64,000 nt of DNA from Dermabacter sp. p3-SID358 (GCF_025147465.1 NZ_JALXOZ010000007.1:1-64000); one strand, 5' to 3'. Positions 48,956 to 57,839 are shown, counted from the stretch's first letter. Notes: generated by a model not told the origin, from the letters alone. Program-made: numbers and translations.

Positions 48956-49969
48956 TTACACCCGCGTTGGGCTGCACACAACTTTCACTCGGCGCCTCAA
49001 GGCCCGCTTCGCAATGGATGCCGCTCGCGAATTGGCAAGCGCTCGCGTGACAACGTCGTCGGGAGCGTTGACAGGCAAAACCGGTAGGTCACGAACGTGA
49101 AGCCGGAAAACCTCGAGGCCGCGATCGGCATAGAAAAAGTCCTTAGCTCGATCTCGCTCGATGGCGTCGATTTTTCGGTGGTACTCCCCGTCGTACTCGC
49201 CAACGACTCCTTCCCTCTCCCACCAAAAGTCAGGCGCACAGACGATGCGGCCGCGATTATCCAGTATCGGCACGTTGAGACTCGGCTCCTTAAGCCCCGC
49301 AAAGATCATCGCGAGCCGAGCCCGGGTTTCTTGCACCGAATCAGATCCCACTCGAATGAGCTCGAGCGCGCGGCGGGCACGACAAATACCGGGCAAGCCT
49401 GGATAAGTGGCGACCGCGGTCTCCAGTTCGGCGAGCGTCGCGTACGGAGCGGTGCGCCCGTATTCGAGCGTCGACCGAGGCATCCGCACAAGGGCATCGC
49501 CCGCAGCCACCAGGTAATCGAGCGGAACGATCGACGCGAGATCGAGCCACGTGCGCACTCGCGACATGATTCGAAACCTGTGCTCACCGTTTGTAAGAGT
49601 GCGAATCTCATTCTTATCGATCCGAGAAAAGTGAAGGTCAATGAGCGGATTGGGCCTCGCTGCTTTCAGCGACGTAACGAAGCTCATCGGCGCCTCAGGT
49701 TCCCACGTCGAGAGCTGGGGAGGCAGCGGCATCTTGTGCACGCGCGCCGCATTCACCCCTGAGAGCACGAGGTGCGGATACTTCGCACATAGAGCTCTCG
49801 CGAGCTCCGGCTCGGTGAAATCGCGATTGTTGTCGGCGTAAATGCCAGGGCCAAGGGTCCTGATGTCGCTGCGGCGCAGCCGATTACGAGTGTCGCCGAG
49901 CGAGGTGAGATCACCGGCGATGAATACCGGTGGAAGCTTCTTCGGCAGTGGCGCAGGGGGTCGACTCAT
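48956..49969 (-). CDS. AbiEi/DUF559-like protein with PD-(D/E)XK-type C-terminus
   Basis: 337 residues of uncertain function. The N-terminal third looks like the winged-helix AbiEi-type module of actinobacterial proteins (SDIRTLGPGIYAD, ELARALCAKYPHLVLSG). The C-terminal ~100 residues carry APDFWWEREGVVGEYDGEYH and FFYADRGLEVFRLHVRDL, matching the D-x(n)-E-x-D layout of DUF559/Vsr-like nucleases. Such proteins are numerous and uncharacterised in actinobacteria. Codon use has more A/T-ending triplets than the neighbouring Moco genes. It stands alone between inverted 70-bp elements, with no partner toxin gene. Confidence 0.7.
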   Translation of the reverse strand: MSRPPAPLPKKLPPVFIAGDLTSLGDTRNRLRRSDIRTLGPGIYADNNRDFTEPELARALCAKYPHLVLSGVNAARVHKMPLPPQLSTWEPEAPMSFVTSLKAARPNPLIDLHFSRIDKNEIRTLTNGEHRFRIMSRVRTWLDLASIVPLDYLVAAGDALVRMPRSTLEYGRTAPYATLAELETAVATYPGLPGICRARRALELIRVGSDSVQETRARLAMIFAGLKEPSLNVPILDNRGRIVCAPDFWWEREGVVGEYDGEYHRKIDAIERDRAKDFFYADRGLEVFRLHVRDLPVLPVNAPDDVVTRALANSRAASIAKRALRRRVKVVCSPTRV

Positions 49970-50084
49970 ACAGTCAGTTTTGCCTTGGCGAGCCCTCCGA
50001 GAAAGCAGCGCGGGCCAAATTGTGGATAACCGTCAAAGTAGGGCGCGCCCGGAGAAGTCGAGTGACGCCGGACTGGGGGCGCCA

Positions 50085-50138
50085 GAATCTACGCCCAACG
50101 TTCATGGACGGAATTCGGCGACTACAGCACATGCCGAC
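50085..50138 (+). repeat. partial 70-bp element (left half only)
   Basis: Starts GAATCTACGCCCAACGTT, like the left arm of copy 4, then diverges. It abuts copy 4 directly and lies in the promoter side of the nuclease-like gene. Confidence 0.5.
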
Positions 50139-50208
50139 GAATCTGCACCCAACGTTTGTGGCGCAATAGCCTCGAATACCACCGCAAACGTTGGGGTTAG
50201 AATCCTAG
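50139..50208 (+). repeat. 70-bp palindromic element, copy 4
   Basis: Begins GAATCTGCACCC and ends GAATCCTAG, with an 8-bp centre. Together with copy 3 it forms outward-facing CTAG ends around the nuclease-like gene. Confidence 0.85.
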
Positions 50209-50321
50209 GCCGGGAAAGGGTTGGCTACCCCGGTCGGAGGCTTCGAGCCTCCTGCCACGACCTAGGCTGGGAAGAGTTCGGGTGCAATGACCAGAGGCTA
50301 CGAGGTCCCTGCCACGACCTA
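50208..50321. repeat. two degenerate 57-bp tandem units
   Basis: 50208-50264 and 50265-50321 each begin GGC(C/T)GGGAA and end CCTGCCACGACCTA. The first contains the hairpin GGAGGC-TTCGA-GCCTCC. They lie downstream of moeB on its strand. Confidence 0.7.
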
Positions 50322-50387
50322 GGCACCAAGTTGCGCGGCGATGCAGCCTCCCACTAGGCACCGAGTTGTGCCGCGATGTACCCTCCC
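50319..50387 (-). repeat. 35-bp duplication of the moeB 3' end
   Basis: The last codons and stop of moeB (50354-50387) recur 35 bp downstream (50319-50352) with about five changes. The copy would encode the same IAAQLGA ending. Confidence 0.75.
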
Positions 50388-51613
50388 GCCATGTCGCCCA
50401 CCTCAATCCCAAGGGCAGCGAGCTCGGCTTGGGCCGCCGCCGATCGGGCGCCACCTTCGCAGTGGAGGATCGCGCCGCGCAGGTCATCAACCCCACTCAG
50501 GGGCCCGACGGTCACCCTCTCCCCTCGCGCAAACTCCATGAGCCGATCCCTCGGGATGTTCACTGCGTGAGGCAGCATGCCCGCCGCAGCTTCGGATTCC
50601 TCCCGGATATCGATGAGCAGACGTCCATCGGCCGCCTCCCGGATCGCCTCAGACGGGGAAAGCACTTCGGGGTCAAGGTTCGACGTAGGAGCGGCAGAGG
50701 AATCGTCGACATCGTTTGCTTCGGCTTCGTCAGCTTCGCCACCAGTGCTAGAGAAACCGGGACCGGCCGCAGCGGCAATCGGTGACGCGATCACGGCCGG
50801 GAAGCCGCACGTCTCCACGAGGTCCTCGATTTCGGTGACGGGTTCTCGACCGGGGCGGCGAGCGACATCGACGCGCGTCCAGTCGCCAGTGAGCGCGCTA
50901 TAGAGCTGGATGCGACCGAAAAGCGGCGATCCGAGACCCGCAAGAATCTTGAGGGCTTCCATTGCCATGGTCGAGCCAATAACGCCAACGAGCGGACCAA
51001 GAACCCCAGCCTCGCTGCAGCTCGGAACCTCCCCGGGCTTCGGCGGGCGCGGATGGACGTCGCGGTAAGTCACACCGCGGCCGTTGTCACCGAAGAACGC
51101 GGCAACCTGCCCATCGAAGGCAAGGATGGATCCCCAGACCAGCGGCACGTTGAGAATCTCGCATGCATCGGACACAAGGTAACGCGTGGGGAAATTATCT
51201 GTGCCGTCGAGCACAAGATCGTGCCCCGCGAGAACGTCGAGTGCGTTCGCAGGGGTGAGGACCTCGGGGATCTCGCGCACGTGAACAGCACGGTTGAGCG
51301 CATGAACCGCCTTGGCTGCGGAAGAAACCTTGAGCGTTCCGACGGCAGCTTCGGAATGAATAACCTGCCGCTGCAAGTTGGAACTATCCACCAAATCTGC
51401 ATCAATGACAGTCAACGAGCCAATTCCTGCGGCGGCCAGATACTGAAGGATCGGCGCCCCAAGACCGCCTGCACCAACGACGGCAACCCTGGCCGAACTG
51501 AGCTTTTGTTGACTCTCAGGCGTGAAACCAGGCAAAAGAAGGTGCCGGGAATATCGCCGATAGTCCGCACCGCTTAGCGCAGAGTCAGGCTCTCCGAGTG
51601 CATAATTAACCAT
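50354..51613 (-). CDS. moeB: ThiF/MoeB adenylyltransferase fused to a rhodanese domain
   Basis: Activates the C-terminus of MoaD by adenylation and probably supplies its sulfur. 419 residues. The N-terminal E1-like domain (YSRHLLLPGF; VAVVGAGGLGAPILQYLAAAG nucleotide loop) extends to ~260, and a low-complexity Asp/Glu/Ala linker (~275-310) follows. The C-terminal rhodanese domain has LLIDIREESE and the catalytic Cys in ILHCEGGARS. The zinc Cys pairs usual in E. coli MoeB are only partly visible, as is common in MoeBR/MoeZ-type fusions. GGAAG precedes the ATG. Other sulfur carriers could also be substrates. Confidence 0.92.
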   Translation of the reverse strand: MVNYALGEPDSALSGADYRRYSRHLLLPGFTPESQQKLSSARVAVVGAGGLGAPILQYLAAAGIGSLTVIDADLVDSSNLQRQVIHSEAAVGTLKVSSAAKAVHALNRAVHVREIPEVLTPANALDVLAGHDLVLDGTDNFPTRYLVSDACEILNVPLVWGSILAFDGQVAAFFGDNGRGVTYRDVHPRPPKPGEVPSCSEAGVLGPLVGVIGSTMAMEALKILAGLGSPLFGRIQLYSALTGDWTRVDVARRPGREPVTEIEDLVETCGFPAVIASPIAAAAGPGFSSTGGEADEAEANDVDDSSAAPTSNLDPEVLSPSEAIREAADGRLLIDIREESEAAAGMLPHAVNIPRDRLMEFARGERVTVGPLSGVDDLRGAILHCEGGARSAAAQAELAALGIEVGDMAGGYIAAQLGA

Positions 51614-51631
51614 GACTTCCAGTTTCTGAGT

Positions 51632-51661
51632 TTGACCTCAACCTAGGTGGATGGGGATAAT
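51632..51661 (+). promoter_or_regulatory. candidate promoter of the peptide transporter operon
   Basis: TTGACC and GATAAT are 18 bp apart. GGTGGA/TCCACC form an inverted repeat over the -10 region. The ~200-base leader that follows contains further dyads. Confidence 0.4.
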
Positions 51662-51713
51662 CCACCAATATGGCGTGGTGAACCACCTCACATAGGGTAC
51701 AGTTCAACCGTTC

Positions 51714-51728
51714 CATGAATAGTTCATG
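51714..51728. promoter_or_regulatory. palindromic operator-like site CATGAA-TAG-TTCATG
   Basis: A perfect 6-bp inverted repeat with a 3-bp centre, 153 bp upstream of the first small ORF of the transporter operon. The regulator is unknown. Confidence 0.4.
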
Positions 51729-51866
51729 ACCTTTCCGTGACGCCACTGTTCACATTACGAGCATTGACACCTCGATTTGCGAATTGAACTACTCTGAAGC
51801 ATCCCTGCGCCCCGGCGCAACCGGTCCGTCGCCCCCGGGCGGCGATACGAAATAAGGAAAACGCAC

Positions 51867-51983
51867 GTGTCCCTTATGTCCACCAACCTCAGCGATCCTC
51901 GCGCCGCAGCCCCCTCGCGCCGCCTTTGGAGAGCTAAGGATGTCGACGAGCGTAAGACCGCTCTGATCGGAGCACTCTCGTGA
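51867..51983 (+). CDS. 38-residue ORF coupled to the first permease
   Basis: GTG start with AAGGAAA seven bases upstream; the TGA stop overlaps the permease GTG as GTGA. The peptide (MSLMSTNLSDPRAAAPSRRL, then a charged segment with KDVDERK) is hydrophilic and not recognised. The permease has no ribosome site of its own other than within this ORF (no GGAG close to its start), so this frame probably delivers ribosomes to it. It may be a leader or a real microprotein. Confidence 0.5.
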   Translation: MSLMSTNLSDPRAAAPSRRLWRAKDVDERKTALIGALS

Positions 51984-52975
51984 CAAAGTATCTTCTTCGC
52001 CGCTTCGCGAACTACGCGATCCTCACCGTCGTGGCTACCGTGTTCGCCTACATCGCGGCTGGCAGCTTCTTCTATCCTCGTCGCCGCTGGCTCGGCCAGA
52101 ACCCCCCGATCCCCGAGGCCTCGATCGACGCGACTCTCAACGAGCTCAACATGAACGACAAGGTGCCGATCCTTCAGCGCACCTGGACCTGGCTGTCCAA
52201 CATCGTCGTGAAACCGTGGAGCGAGAAGCTCGGCAAGGACATTTCGGGTCAATGGGTCATCGACCAGATGACGATGCGCGCGGGCGTGTCGCTGCGTCTT
52301 CTCATTGCGGGTGCGCTCCTCGGTGCAATTATTGGCGTGGCCCTCGGCGTGTGGGGCGCTGTTCGCCAGTACAAGCTCTCGGATCAGGTCGTCTCCTACG
52401 CCTCCTACATTCTCATCTCGACTCCGACCTTCGTGGGCGGCCTCCTCATGATGGTTGTGGCGACCAAGCTTAATCAGGCGGTAGGAACCCAGCTCATTCG
52501 TTTCAGCGGCTCGTACACGCCGACGCTGCGCGCCCAGGGCGGGATGACAGCCTTCCTCGATAGCGTGAACCACCTGATTTTGCCCACGATCGTGCTCGCG
52601 GCTTTCGGTGCTGCCGGCTATTCGCGCTACCAACGTTCGATCATGCTCGACGTGCTCGGCAGCGACTTCATTCGTACCGCACGTGCCAAGGGCGCCACGC
52701 GTAATCACGCTCTCGTGAAGCATGGCGTGCGCGTCGCACTCATTCCCATGTCCACCTACTTCGCCTACTCATTCGGCACGCTCGTCGCAGGCGCAGCGTT
52801 TCTCGAGATGATTTTCTCGTGGGCCGGCATGGGTCAGTACGGCATTAACGCAGTGCAGCAATCCGATGTGAATGCCCTCGCGGGTAACGTGTGCTTCACG
52901 TCGATTGTGATTCTGTTCTCTTCGATGCTTTCCGAAGTTCTTTACGCGGCGCTCGATCCGCGAGTGAGGGTGTGA
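51980..52975 (+). CDS. peptide ABC transporter permease (DppB/OppB type)
   Basis: First membrane subunit of an oligopeptide/dipeptide importer, 331 residues. An N-terminal helix (~8-28) and an extracytoplasmic stretch (~30-105) precede five further helices. The EAA loop DFIRTARAKGATRNHALVKHGVR is clear, as is the C-terminal DPRVRV typical of OppB/DppB. GTG start overlapping the upstream small ORF by four bases; the next permease gene starts 4 bp after its stop. Confidence 0.93.
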   Translation: MTKYLLRRFANYAILTVVATVFAYIAAGSFFYPRRRWLGQNPPIPEASIDATLNELNMNDKVPILQRTWTWLSNIVVKPWSEKLGKDISGQWVIDQMTMRAGVSLRLLIAGALLGAIIGVALGVWGAVRQYKLSDQVVSYASYILISTPTFVGGLLMMVVATKLNQAVGTQLIRFSGSYTPTLRAQGGMTAFLDSVNHLILPTIVLAAFGAAGYSRYQRSIMLDVLGSDFIRTARAKGATRNHALVKHGVRVALIPMSTYFAYSFGTLVAGAAFLEMIFSWAGMGQYGINAVQQSDVNALAGNVCFTSIVILFSSMLSEVLYAALDPRVRV

Positions 52976-52979
52976 CGCC

Positions 52980-53963
52980 ATGAGTACAAGCAACCCCGTA
53001 CCCCCTGTCAGCGACGCGAGCGAGCTCCCGGAAGCCATCCCCGTCAACGAGGCCGAAGGCAAGGGCGCAAACCCCGGCGGCGATAAGACCGGTCAGAAGC
53101 GACGGAAGCCACTTTCGCGCTGGGCTCTAGTGTGGCGCCGTTTGAAGCGCAAGCCCAACTTCTGGATCGGCGCGATCGTCCTCGGCGGCATTGTGCTCTT
53201 TGCCCTGTTCGGCAATATCCCTAACGTGTATGAGCTCGGCGAAGCAGATTCATATAGCTACAACTCGCCTCCAGGCGCTCAGCACTGGTTTGGCACGGAC
53301 TCGATCGGTGTCGATCTGTATGCGTCGATGGTGGAAGCGCTTCGCAAGTCGCTTCTCATTGGCCTTCTCGCGGCACCGGCAGCGACGCTGATCGCGGCGT
53401 TCGTCGGCTCGCTCGCGGGCTACCTCGGCGGCAAGTTCGAGACGTTCGTGAACTGGATCATCAACCTGCTGCTCGTGCTGCCCGTGTTTTACGTGCTCAT
53501 GATCATCTCTCCGCTCCTGTCGAACGTCAGCTGGATCGTGATCGTCGTGGCGATCGCGGGCTTTGGCTGGATGATCATGGCGCAAATCGTCAAGAACCAA
53601 ACGAAGTCCCTCAAGGACCGCGAATACGTGAAAGCCGCGCGCTACATGGGCGTGGGCACCGGCACGATCCTTGCGCGCCACATCATCCCGAATGTCGCCT
53701 CGCTGCTCATCATCGATGCGTGCCTCGGCGTCAGTGGCGCCATCCTTTCCGAAACGTCGCTGAGCTTCTTCGGCCTCGGCATTCAGCCGCCCGACGTCTC
53801 TCTAGGAACGCTCATCGCGAATGGTCAGAACGCGGTACTCACCCGCTGGTGGCTCTTTGTGATTCCCGCTTCGTTCCTCGTCGCCCTGCTCACCTCGGTG
53901 AACCTTCTTGGCGATGCCCTCCGCGACGCTATCGATCCTACGAGCGAGGTCAACCGTGCCTGA
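52980..53963 (+). CDS. peptide ABC transporter permease (DppC/OppC type)
   Basis: Second permease, 327 residues. A ~50-residue hydrophilic Pro/Glu/Lys-rich N-terminus precedes the OppC_N helix (WIGAIVLGGIVLFALFG). The family phrase HWFGTDSIGVDLYASMV is followed by the permease core with the EAA motif DREYVKAARYMGVGTGTILARHIIPN. It ends DAIDPTSEVNRA. Its stop overlaps the start of the ATPase gene by eight bases. Confidence 0.93.
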   Translation: MSTSNPVPPVSDASELPEAIPVNEAEGKGANPGGDKTGQKRRKPLSRWALVWRRLKRKPNFWIGAIVLGGIVLFALFGNIPNVYELGEADSYSYNSPPGAQHWFGTDSIGVDLYASMVEALRKSLLIGLLAAPAATLIAAFVGSLAGYLGGKFETFVNWIINLLLVLPVFYVLMIISPLLSNVSWIVIVVAIAGFGWMIMAQIVKNQTKSLKDREYVKAARYMGVGTGTILARHIIPNVASLLIIDACLGVSGAILSETSLSFFGLGIQPPDVSLGTLIANGQNAVLTRWWLFVIPASFLVALLTSVNLLGDALRDAIDPTSEVNRA

Positions 53964-56031
53964 ACCACTTCTTTCCGTCAAAGACCTCACGGTCACCTTC
54001 CCGAATGCTGCTGGAGACGTGCGCGCCGTACGCGGCGTGAACTATGACGTCCACGAAGGCGAGTTCCTCGGCATCGTAGGCGAGTCCGGCTCCGGCAAAT
54101 CCGTGAGCTCGATGGCAGTTATGGGTCTTCTTCCGACGTCTGCGAAGATCACCGGCGAGATCACGTATCGCGGCGAATCGCTCCTCAAGAAGAGTGACCG
54201 TCAGCTTTCCGACCTCCGCGGCCGCGAGATCTCGATGATCTTCCAGGATCCGCTGAGCGCACTCACCCCCGTGTACACGATTGGGCAACAGATCGAGGAA
54301 GCTCTCACGCTTCACAACTCGAACATGAGCGCAAAGGCTCTTCGCGAACGCTCGATCGAGCTGCTCAAGATCGTTGGCATCCCTGCTGCCGAGCGCCGCG
54401 TGAAGGCTTTCCCCCACGAGTTTTCGGGTGGTATGCGCCAGCGCGCGATGATCGCGATTGCGATGGCGAATGACCCGAGGCTCATCATCGCCGACGAGCC
54501 GACGACAGCTCTCGACGTGACGATCCAGGCGCAAATCCTCGAGGTTCTCCAGAAGGCAAAGGAAGTTACGGGCGCTGCCGTCGTGCTTATTACACACGAC
54601 CTCGGCGTTGTCGCCGGCAACGTCGATCGCGTCGCCGTGATGTACGCCGGAAAGCTCGTGGAAAAGGGCGGCGTCGAGGAGATCTTCGCCGAGCCTCGTA
54701 TGCCGTACACGATGGGCCTGCTCCGCTCGGTTCCCAACATGCTTACGGCTGGGAAAGACCGGCTCGTCCCCCTCGAGGGTCGTCCGCCTAGCCTCGCGAA
54801 ACTCAAGCCGGGCTGCCCCTTCGCAGATCGCTGCCCTGCGGCCATCGATCTTTGCCGCACCGAGGAGCCCGAGCTCACTGAGCAGCCGGGTGAAACGAAG
54901 CGTGAGGTGGCCTGCCACCGTGCGGATGAGATCACAGCAGGCACCCTGAAACCGTCGGATATTTTCCCCCGCCCCCCGCACACGGAGCGCGTGGTGAAAA
55001 ACCACGATAAGGATCAGCCGATCGTCAAAGCGACCGAGATCCAACGCCACTTCCCCCTTTTCAAGGGTGCGGTGTTCCGTCGCCAGGTGGGCGTCGTGAA
55101 GGCTGTAGATAACGTCTCGTTCGAGATCAAGCCTGGCCAGACCCTCGGCCTCGTGGGCGAGTCAGGTTCGGGCAAGTCCACGACGAGCCTTGAGATCCTC
55201 GAACTCGTTGCGCCGCAGCACGGCACGCTCGAGGTGAGCGGCGTCGATGTCTCAACTCTGAAGAACAAGAAGGAACGTCTTGCCCTACGCAAGGACGTGC
55301 AGATCGTGTTCCAGGACCCGATGGCTGCGGTTGATCCGCGTATGCCCGTAAGCGACATCATCGCCGAGCCCCTCACCGTGCACAAGGTGCCGAAGGATGA
55401 GCGCTACAAGCGTGTCTACGAGCTCCTCGAGCGCGTGGGCCTCGACCCGGAGATGGCCGATCGCTATCCCCATGAATTTTCCGGCGGTCAGCGCCAGCGC
55501 ATCGGCATTGCGCGCGCGCTCATCACCGAACCTAAACTTCTCGTGCTCGATGAGCCCGTCTCGGCGCTGGACGTTTCCGTCCAGGCCGGCGTGATCAACC
55601 TGCTCGAGGATCTCCGCGATGAACTCGGATTGAGCTACCTTTTCGTGGCTCACGACCTCGCGATTGTGCGCGAGATCGCCGACAACATTGCGGTGATGTA
55701 TCTGGGCCGCATCGTTGAATACGGCCCCGTCCAGGATGTCTTTGAGAACCCGAAGCATCCCTACACGCGTGCTCTCATGTCGGCGGTTCCGGTTCCGGAT
55801 CCGAAGCTTGAGCGCGCCCGTACGCGAGTTCTTCTTGAAGGGGATCAACCAAGCCCCACTGAAGAGATCATCGGCTGCAACTTTGCTTCGCGATGCCCCC
55901 TGATCGGGATGCTCAGCGAAGAGCAGCAGAACCTGTGCCGGACTGCGGACCCTGAGGGCACGCAGGTCGGAGCCTCCCGGGTGGAATGCCATCATGCCGA
56001 GGAGACCTGGCGTCTAGACGACGACCAGTAA
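53956..56031 (+). CDS. peptide ABC transporter ATPase, fused DppD-DppF type
   Basis: One polypeptide (691 residues) carrying both ATPases of a peptide importer. First domain ~1-330: Walker A GESGSGKS, signature FSGGMRQR, Walker B LIIADEPTTALD, and the oligopeptide C-terminal extension with the Cys-rich GCPFADRCPAAIDLC. Second domain ~350-690: Walker A GESGSGKST, signature FSGGQRQR, and a second Cys cluster CNFASRCPLIG...NLC, probably iron-sulfur type. GTG 53956 is chosen because the upstream frame lies within the permease gene. Separate subunits are the rule in enterobacteria; fusion is common in actinobacteria. Confidence 0.94.
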   Translation: MPEPLLSVKDLTVTFPNAAGDVRAVRGVNYDVHEGEFLGIVGESGSGKSVSSMAVMGLLPTSAKITGEITYRGESLLKKSDRQLSDLRGREISMIFQDPLSALTPVYTIGQQIEEALTLHNSNMSAKALRERSIELLKIVGIPAAERRVKAFPHEFSGGMRQRAMIAIAMANDPRLIIADEPTTALDVTIQAQILEVLQKAKEVTGAAVVLITHDLGVVAGNVDRVAVMYAGKLVEKGGVEEIFAEPRMPYTMGLLRSVPNMLTAGKDRLVPLEGRPPSLAKLKPGCPFADRCPAAIDLCRTEEPELTEQPGETKREVACHRADEITAGTLKPSDIFPRPPHTERVVKNHDKDQPIVKATEIQRHFPLFKGAVFRRQVGVVKAVDNVSFEIKPGQTLGLVGESGSGKSTTSLEILELVAPQHGTLEVSGVDVSTLKNKKERLALRKDVQIVFQDPMAAVDPRMPVSDIIAEPLTVHKVPKDERYKRVYELLERVGLDPEMADRYPHEFSGGQRQRIGIARALITEPKLLVLDEPVSALDVSVQAGVINLLEDLRDELGLSYLFVAHDLAIVREIADNIAVMYLGRIVEYGPVQDVFENPKHPYTRALMSAVPVPDPKLERARTRVLLEGDQPSPTEEIIGCNFASRCPLIGMLSEEQQNLCRTADPEGTQVGASRVECHHAEETWRLDDDQ

Positions 56032-56040
56032 AAACTTTTT

Positions 56041-56081
56041 CCGCGGCCTGAGAACCCCTTTTTTCTTAAAAAGGGCCGCGG
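56041..56081 (+). other. intercistronic stem-loop before the binding-protein gene
   Basis: CCGCGGCC and GGCCGCGG enclose CCTTTTTT/AAAAAGG. It lacks a strong T-run downstream, so it probably partly stops or protects the message and lets the binding protein be made at a different level from the ATPase. Confidence 0.65.
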
Positions 56082-56105
56082 TTTCACACAGGAAGTGAGA
56101 GAACC

Positions 56106-57839
56106 ATGAAGATCACGAGTACTCGCCGACTTTTCCTCCAGGGCACGGCTATCACGGGTGTTGCCGCCGCCGTCGCAGGCTGCTCGCAGAAGAGCGCCGA
56201 GGAGCAGAAGGAAGAAAACAAGAAGAAGAATGATGCCGCTGCGAAGGAAGCAGAGAAGCTCCCTTCGACCGCATGGAAGCGCTTGGATTACGATCAGGTT
56301 GCCGAGGGTGGCACGCTCTCAGTTGCGATCACGCAAATTCCGGCGAACTGGAACCCGAGCCACGTCGACGGCAACGAAGTTTCGACCTCGAGCGTGTCGT
56401 ACTGGAAGGGTTACAGCACCCACATCAAGGCGGACGAGAAGGGCGAAATGAGCCCGAATCCTGATTACATCGAGTCGGCTGAGGTCACGAGTGAGGATCC
56501 TCAGATCGTCACCGTGAAGTTCAACCAAAAGGCCGTGTGGGATAACGACGGCTCGCCCGTCACCGTGAACGATCTCATCGCCGAGTGGAAGGCCTGCAAC
56601 GGCGAAAACGAAGAGTTTGCGACCGTCACAACCCAGGGATGGGACTCCATCAAGGAGGTCCGCGCGAAGGACGACTTCACGGCGGAGATCGAGTACAAGA
56701 ACCCGTTCCCCGATTGGCTCAGCTTCACCTACCCGAGTGGCCCGAAGGCGCTCTTCGAGACCCCCGAAGCCTTCAACACGGGGTACGTGAATGATCCTGT
56801 TCCCGGCTGCGGTCCGTTCAAGATCACGAGCGTCGATCAAAACGGCGGTGTTGTGACGATGGAGCGCAACGACAAGTGGTGGGGCCGCGCCCCGAAGCTT
56901 GAGAAGGTTATTTTCAAGGTCACCACTCAGCAGAATATGCCGCAGGCCTTTGCCAACGGCGAAATCGACGTCATCGACATCGCCGATGGCGATACTCTCG
57001 GTCAGGCGAAGGGCCGTAAGGGCGCGCAGATTCAGCGTTCGAATGGTCTCACGTGGACCCACCTCACGCTCAATGTGAACGCTGGTGAGGGCGTTCTTCA
57101 GGACATCGAGGTGCGCAAGGCTATCTTTGCCGCGGTGGACCGAAACGCCGTGGGTCGCACGGTCGTGGAACCCCTTGAGGCACCCATTGTTCTGAAGAAC
57201 AACTACGTGTACATGCCTGGTCAGGAGGGCTACGAGGATTCGTTCGGCGACAACCTTTCGCCTGACGCCGACACAGAGGGCGCGAAGAAAATCCTCGAAG
57301 ATGCGGGGTACAAGCTCAACGGCAAGGTGTACGAGAAGGACGGCAAGAAGCTCAAATTCTCGATCATCATCCCGGCGGAGGCGAAGTCGAACGAGGACCG
57401 CGCTCGCCAGATCATGACGAACCTCAACCAGGCCGGTTTCGAGATTGATCTGAAGACGGTTCCGAGCGACAAGTACTTCACCGACTACATCCTCAAGCAG
57501 AGCTTCGATTTCGTGACGTTTAGCTGGGTGGGTACCCTGCTTGCCGAACTTTCGAGTTCGAACACCTACCTGCCGAATTCGCAGCAGAACTACACGGGCT
57601 TTAAAGACGAGAAGCTCACGGAAATCAACACGCGCCTCCAGTCTGAGCTCGATAAGGACAAGCGCCGCGAGATCGCGAACGAGTACTCAAAGAAGGTTGC
57701 CGAGAGCTACACCGTGCTTCCGTTCTACGCGACGCCCAACATCACCGGCCTCAAGGAGGGGCTCGTGAATATCGGTTCCGCGCAGCTCGAGACGGTCGAT
57801 TACACGGCCGTTGGTTACGAGCCGGGCAAGGAAGGCTGA
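56106..57839 (+). CDS. peptide-binding lipoprotein (SBP family 5), paralogue 1
   Basis: 577-residue extracellular binding protein for the transporter upstream. The N-terminus TSTRRLFLQGTAITG is a Tat-type signal; the lipobox AVAGC places Cys25 as the lipidated residue. A Lys/Glu-rich tether follows (residues ~27-55), then the SBP_bac_5 fold, with TVKFNQKAVWDNDGSPVTVNDL and DIRKAIFAAVD-like elements (VRKAIFAAVDRNA). It ends without further domains. GGAAGTGAGAG precedes the ATG. Ligand is presumably peptides, not shown. Confidence 0.92.
   Translation: MKITSTRRLFLQGTAITGVAAAVAGCSQKSAEEQKEENKKKNDAAAKEAEKLPSTAWKRLDYDQVAEGGTLSVAITQIPANWNPSHVDGNEVSTSSVSYWKGYSTHIKADEKGEMSPNPDYIESAEVTSEDPQIVTVKFNQKAVWDNDGSPVTVNDLIAEWKACNGENEEFATVTTQGWDSIKEVRAKDDFTAEIEYKNPFPDWLSFTYPSGPKALFETPEAFNTGYVNDPVPGCGPFKITSVDQNGGVVTMERNDKWWGRAPKLEKVIFKVTTQQNMPQAFANGEIDVIDIADGDTLGQAKGRKGAQIQRSNGLTWTHLTLNVNAGEGVLQDIEVRKAIFAAVDRNAVGRTVVEPLEAPIVLKNNYVYMPGQEGYEDSFGDNLSPDADTEGAKKILEDAGYKLNGKVYEKDGKKLKFSIIIPAEAKSNEDRARQIMTNLNQAGFEIDLKTVPSDKYFTDYILKQSFDFVTFSWVGTLLAELSSSNTYLPNSQQNYTGFKDEKLTEINTRLQSELDKDKRREIANEYSKKVAESYTVLPFYATPNITGLKEGLVNIGSAQLETVDYTAVGYEPGKEG

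Larger units (their letters stand above)
48854..50214. mobile_element. candidate 1.36-kb unit with ~75-bp inverted ends and one endonuclease-like gene
   Basis: The left end (48854 onward) and the reverse complement of the right end (up to 50214) both read CCCGGCCTAGGA, then CTAACCCCAAC, later GGTATTCGAG, and finish in the 70-bp palindromic element; about nine differences occur over 75 bp. Between them lies a single gene resembling DUF559/AbiEi-type nuclease-fold proteins. The unit separates moaD from moeB, two genes whose products act together. No transposase motif and no clear target duplication are visible, so mobility is a hypothesis. Confidence 0.4.
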
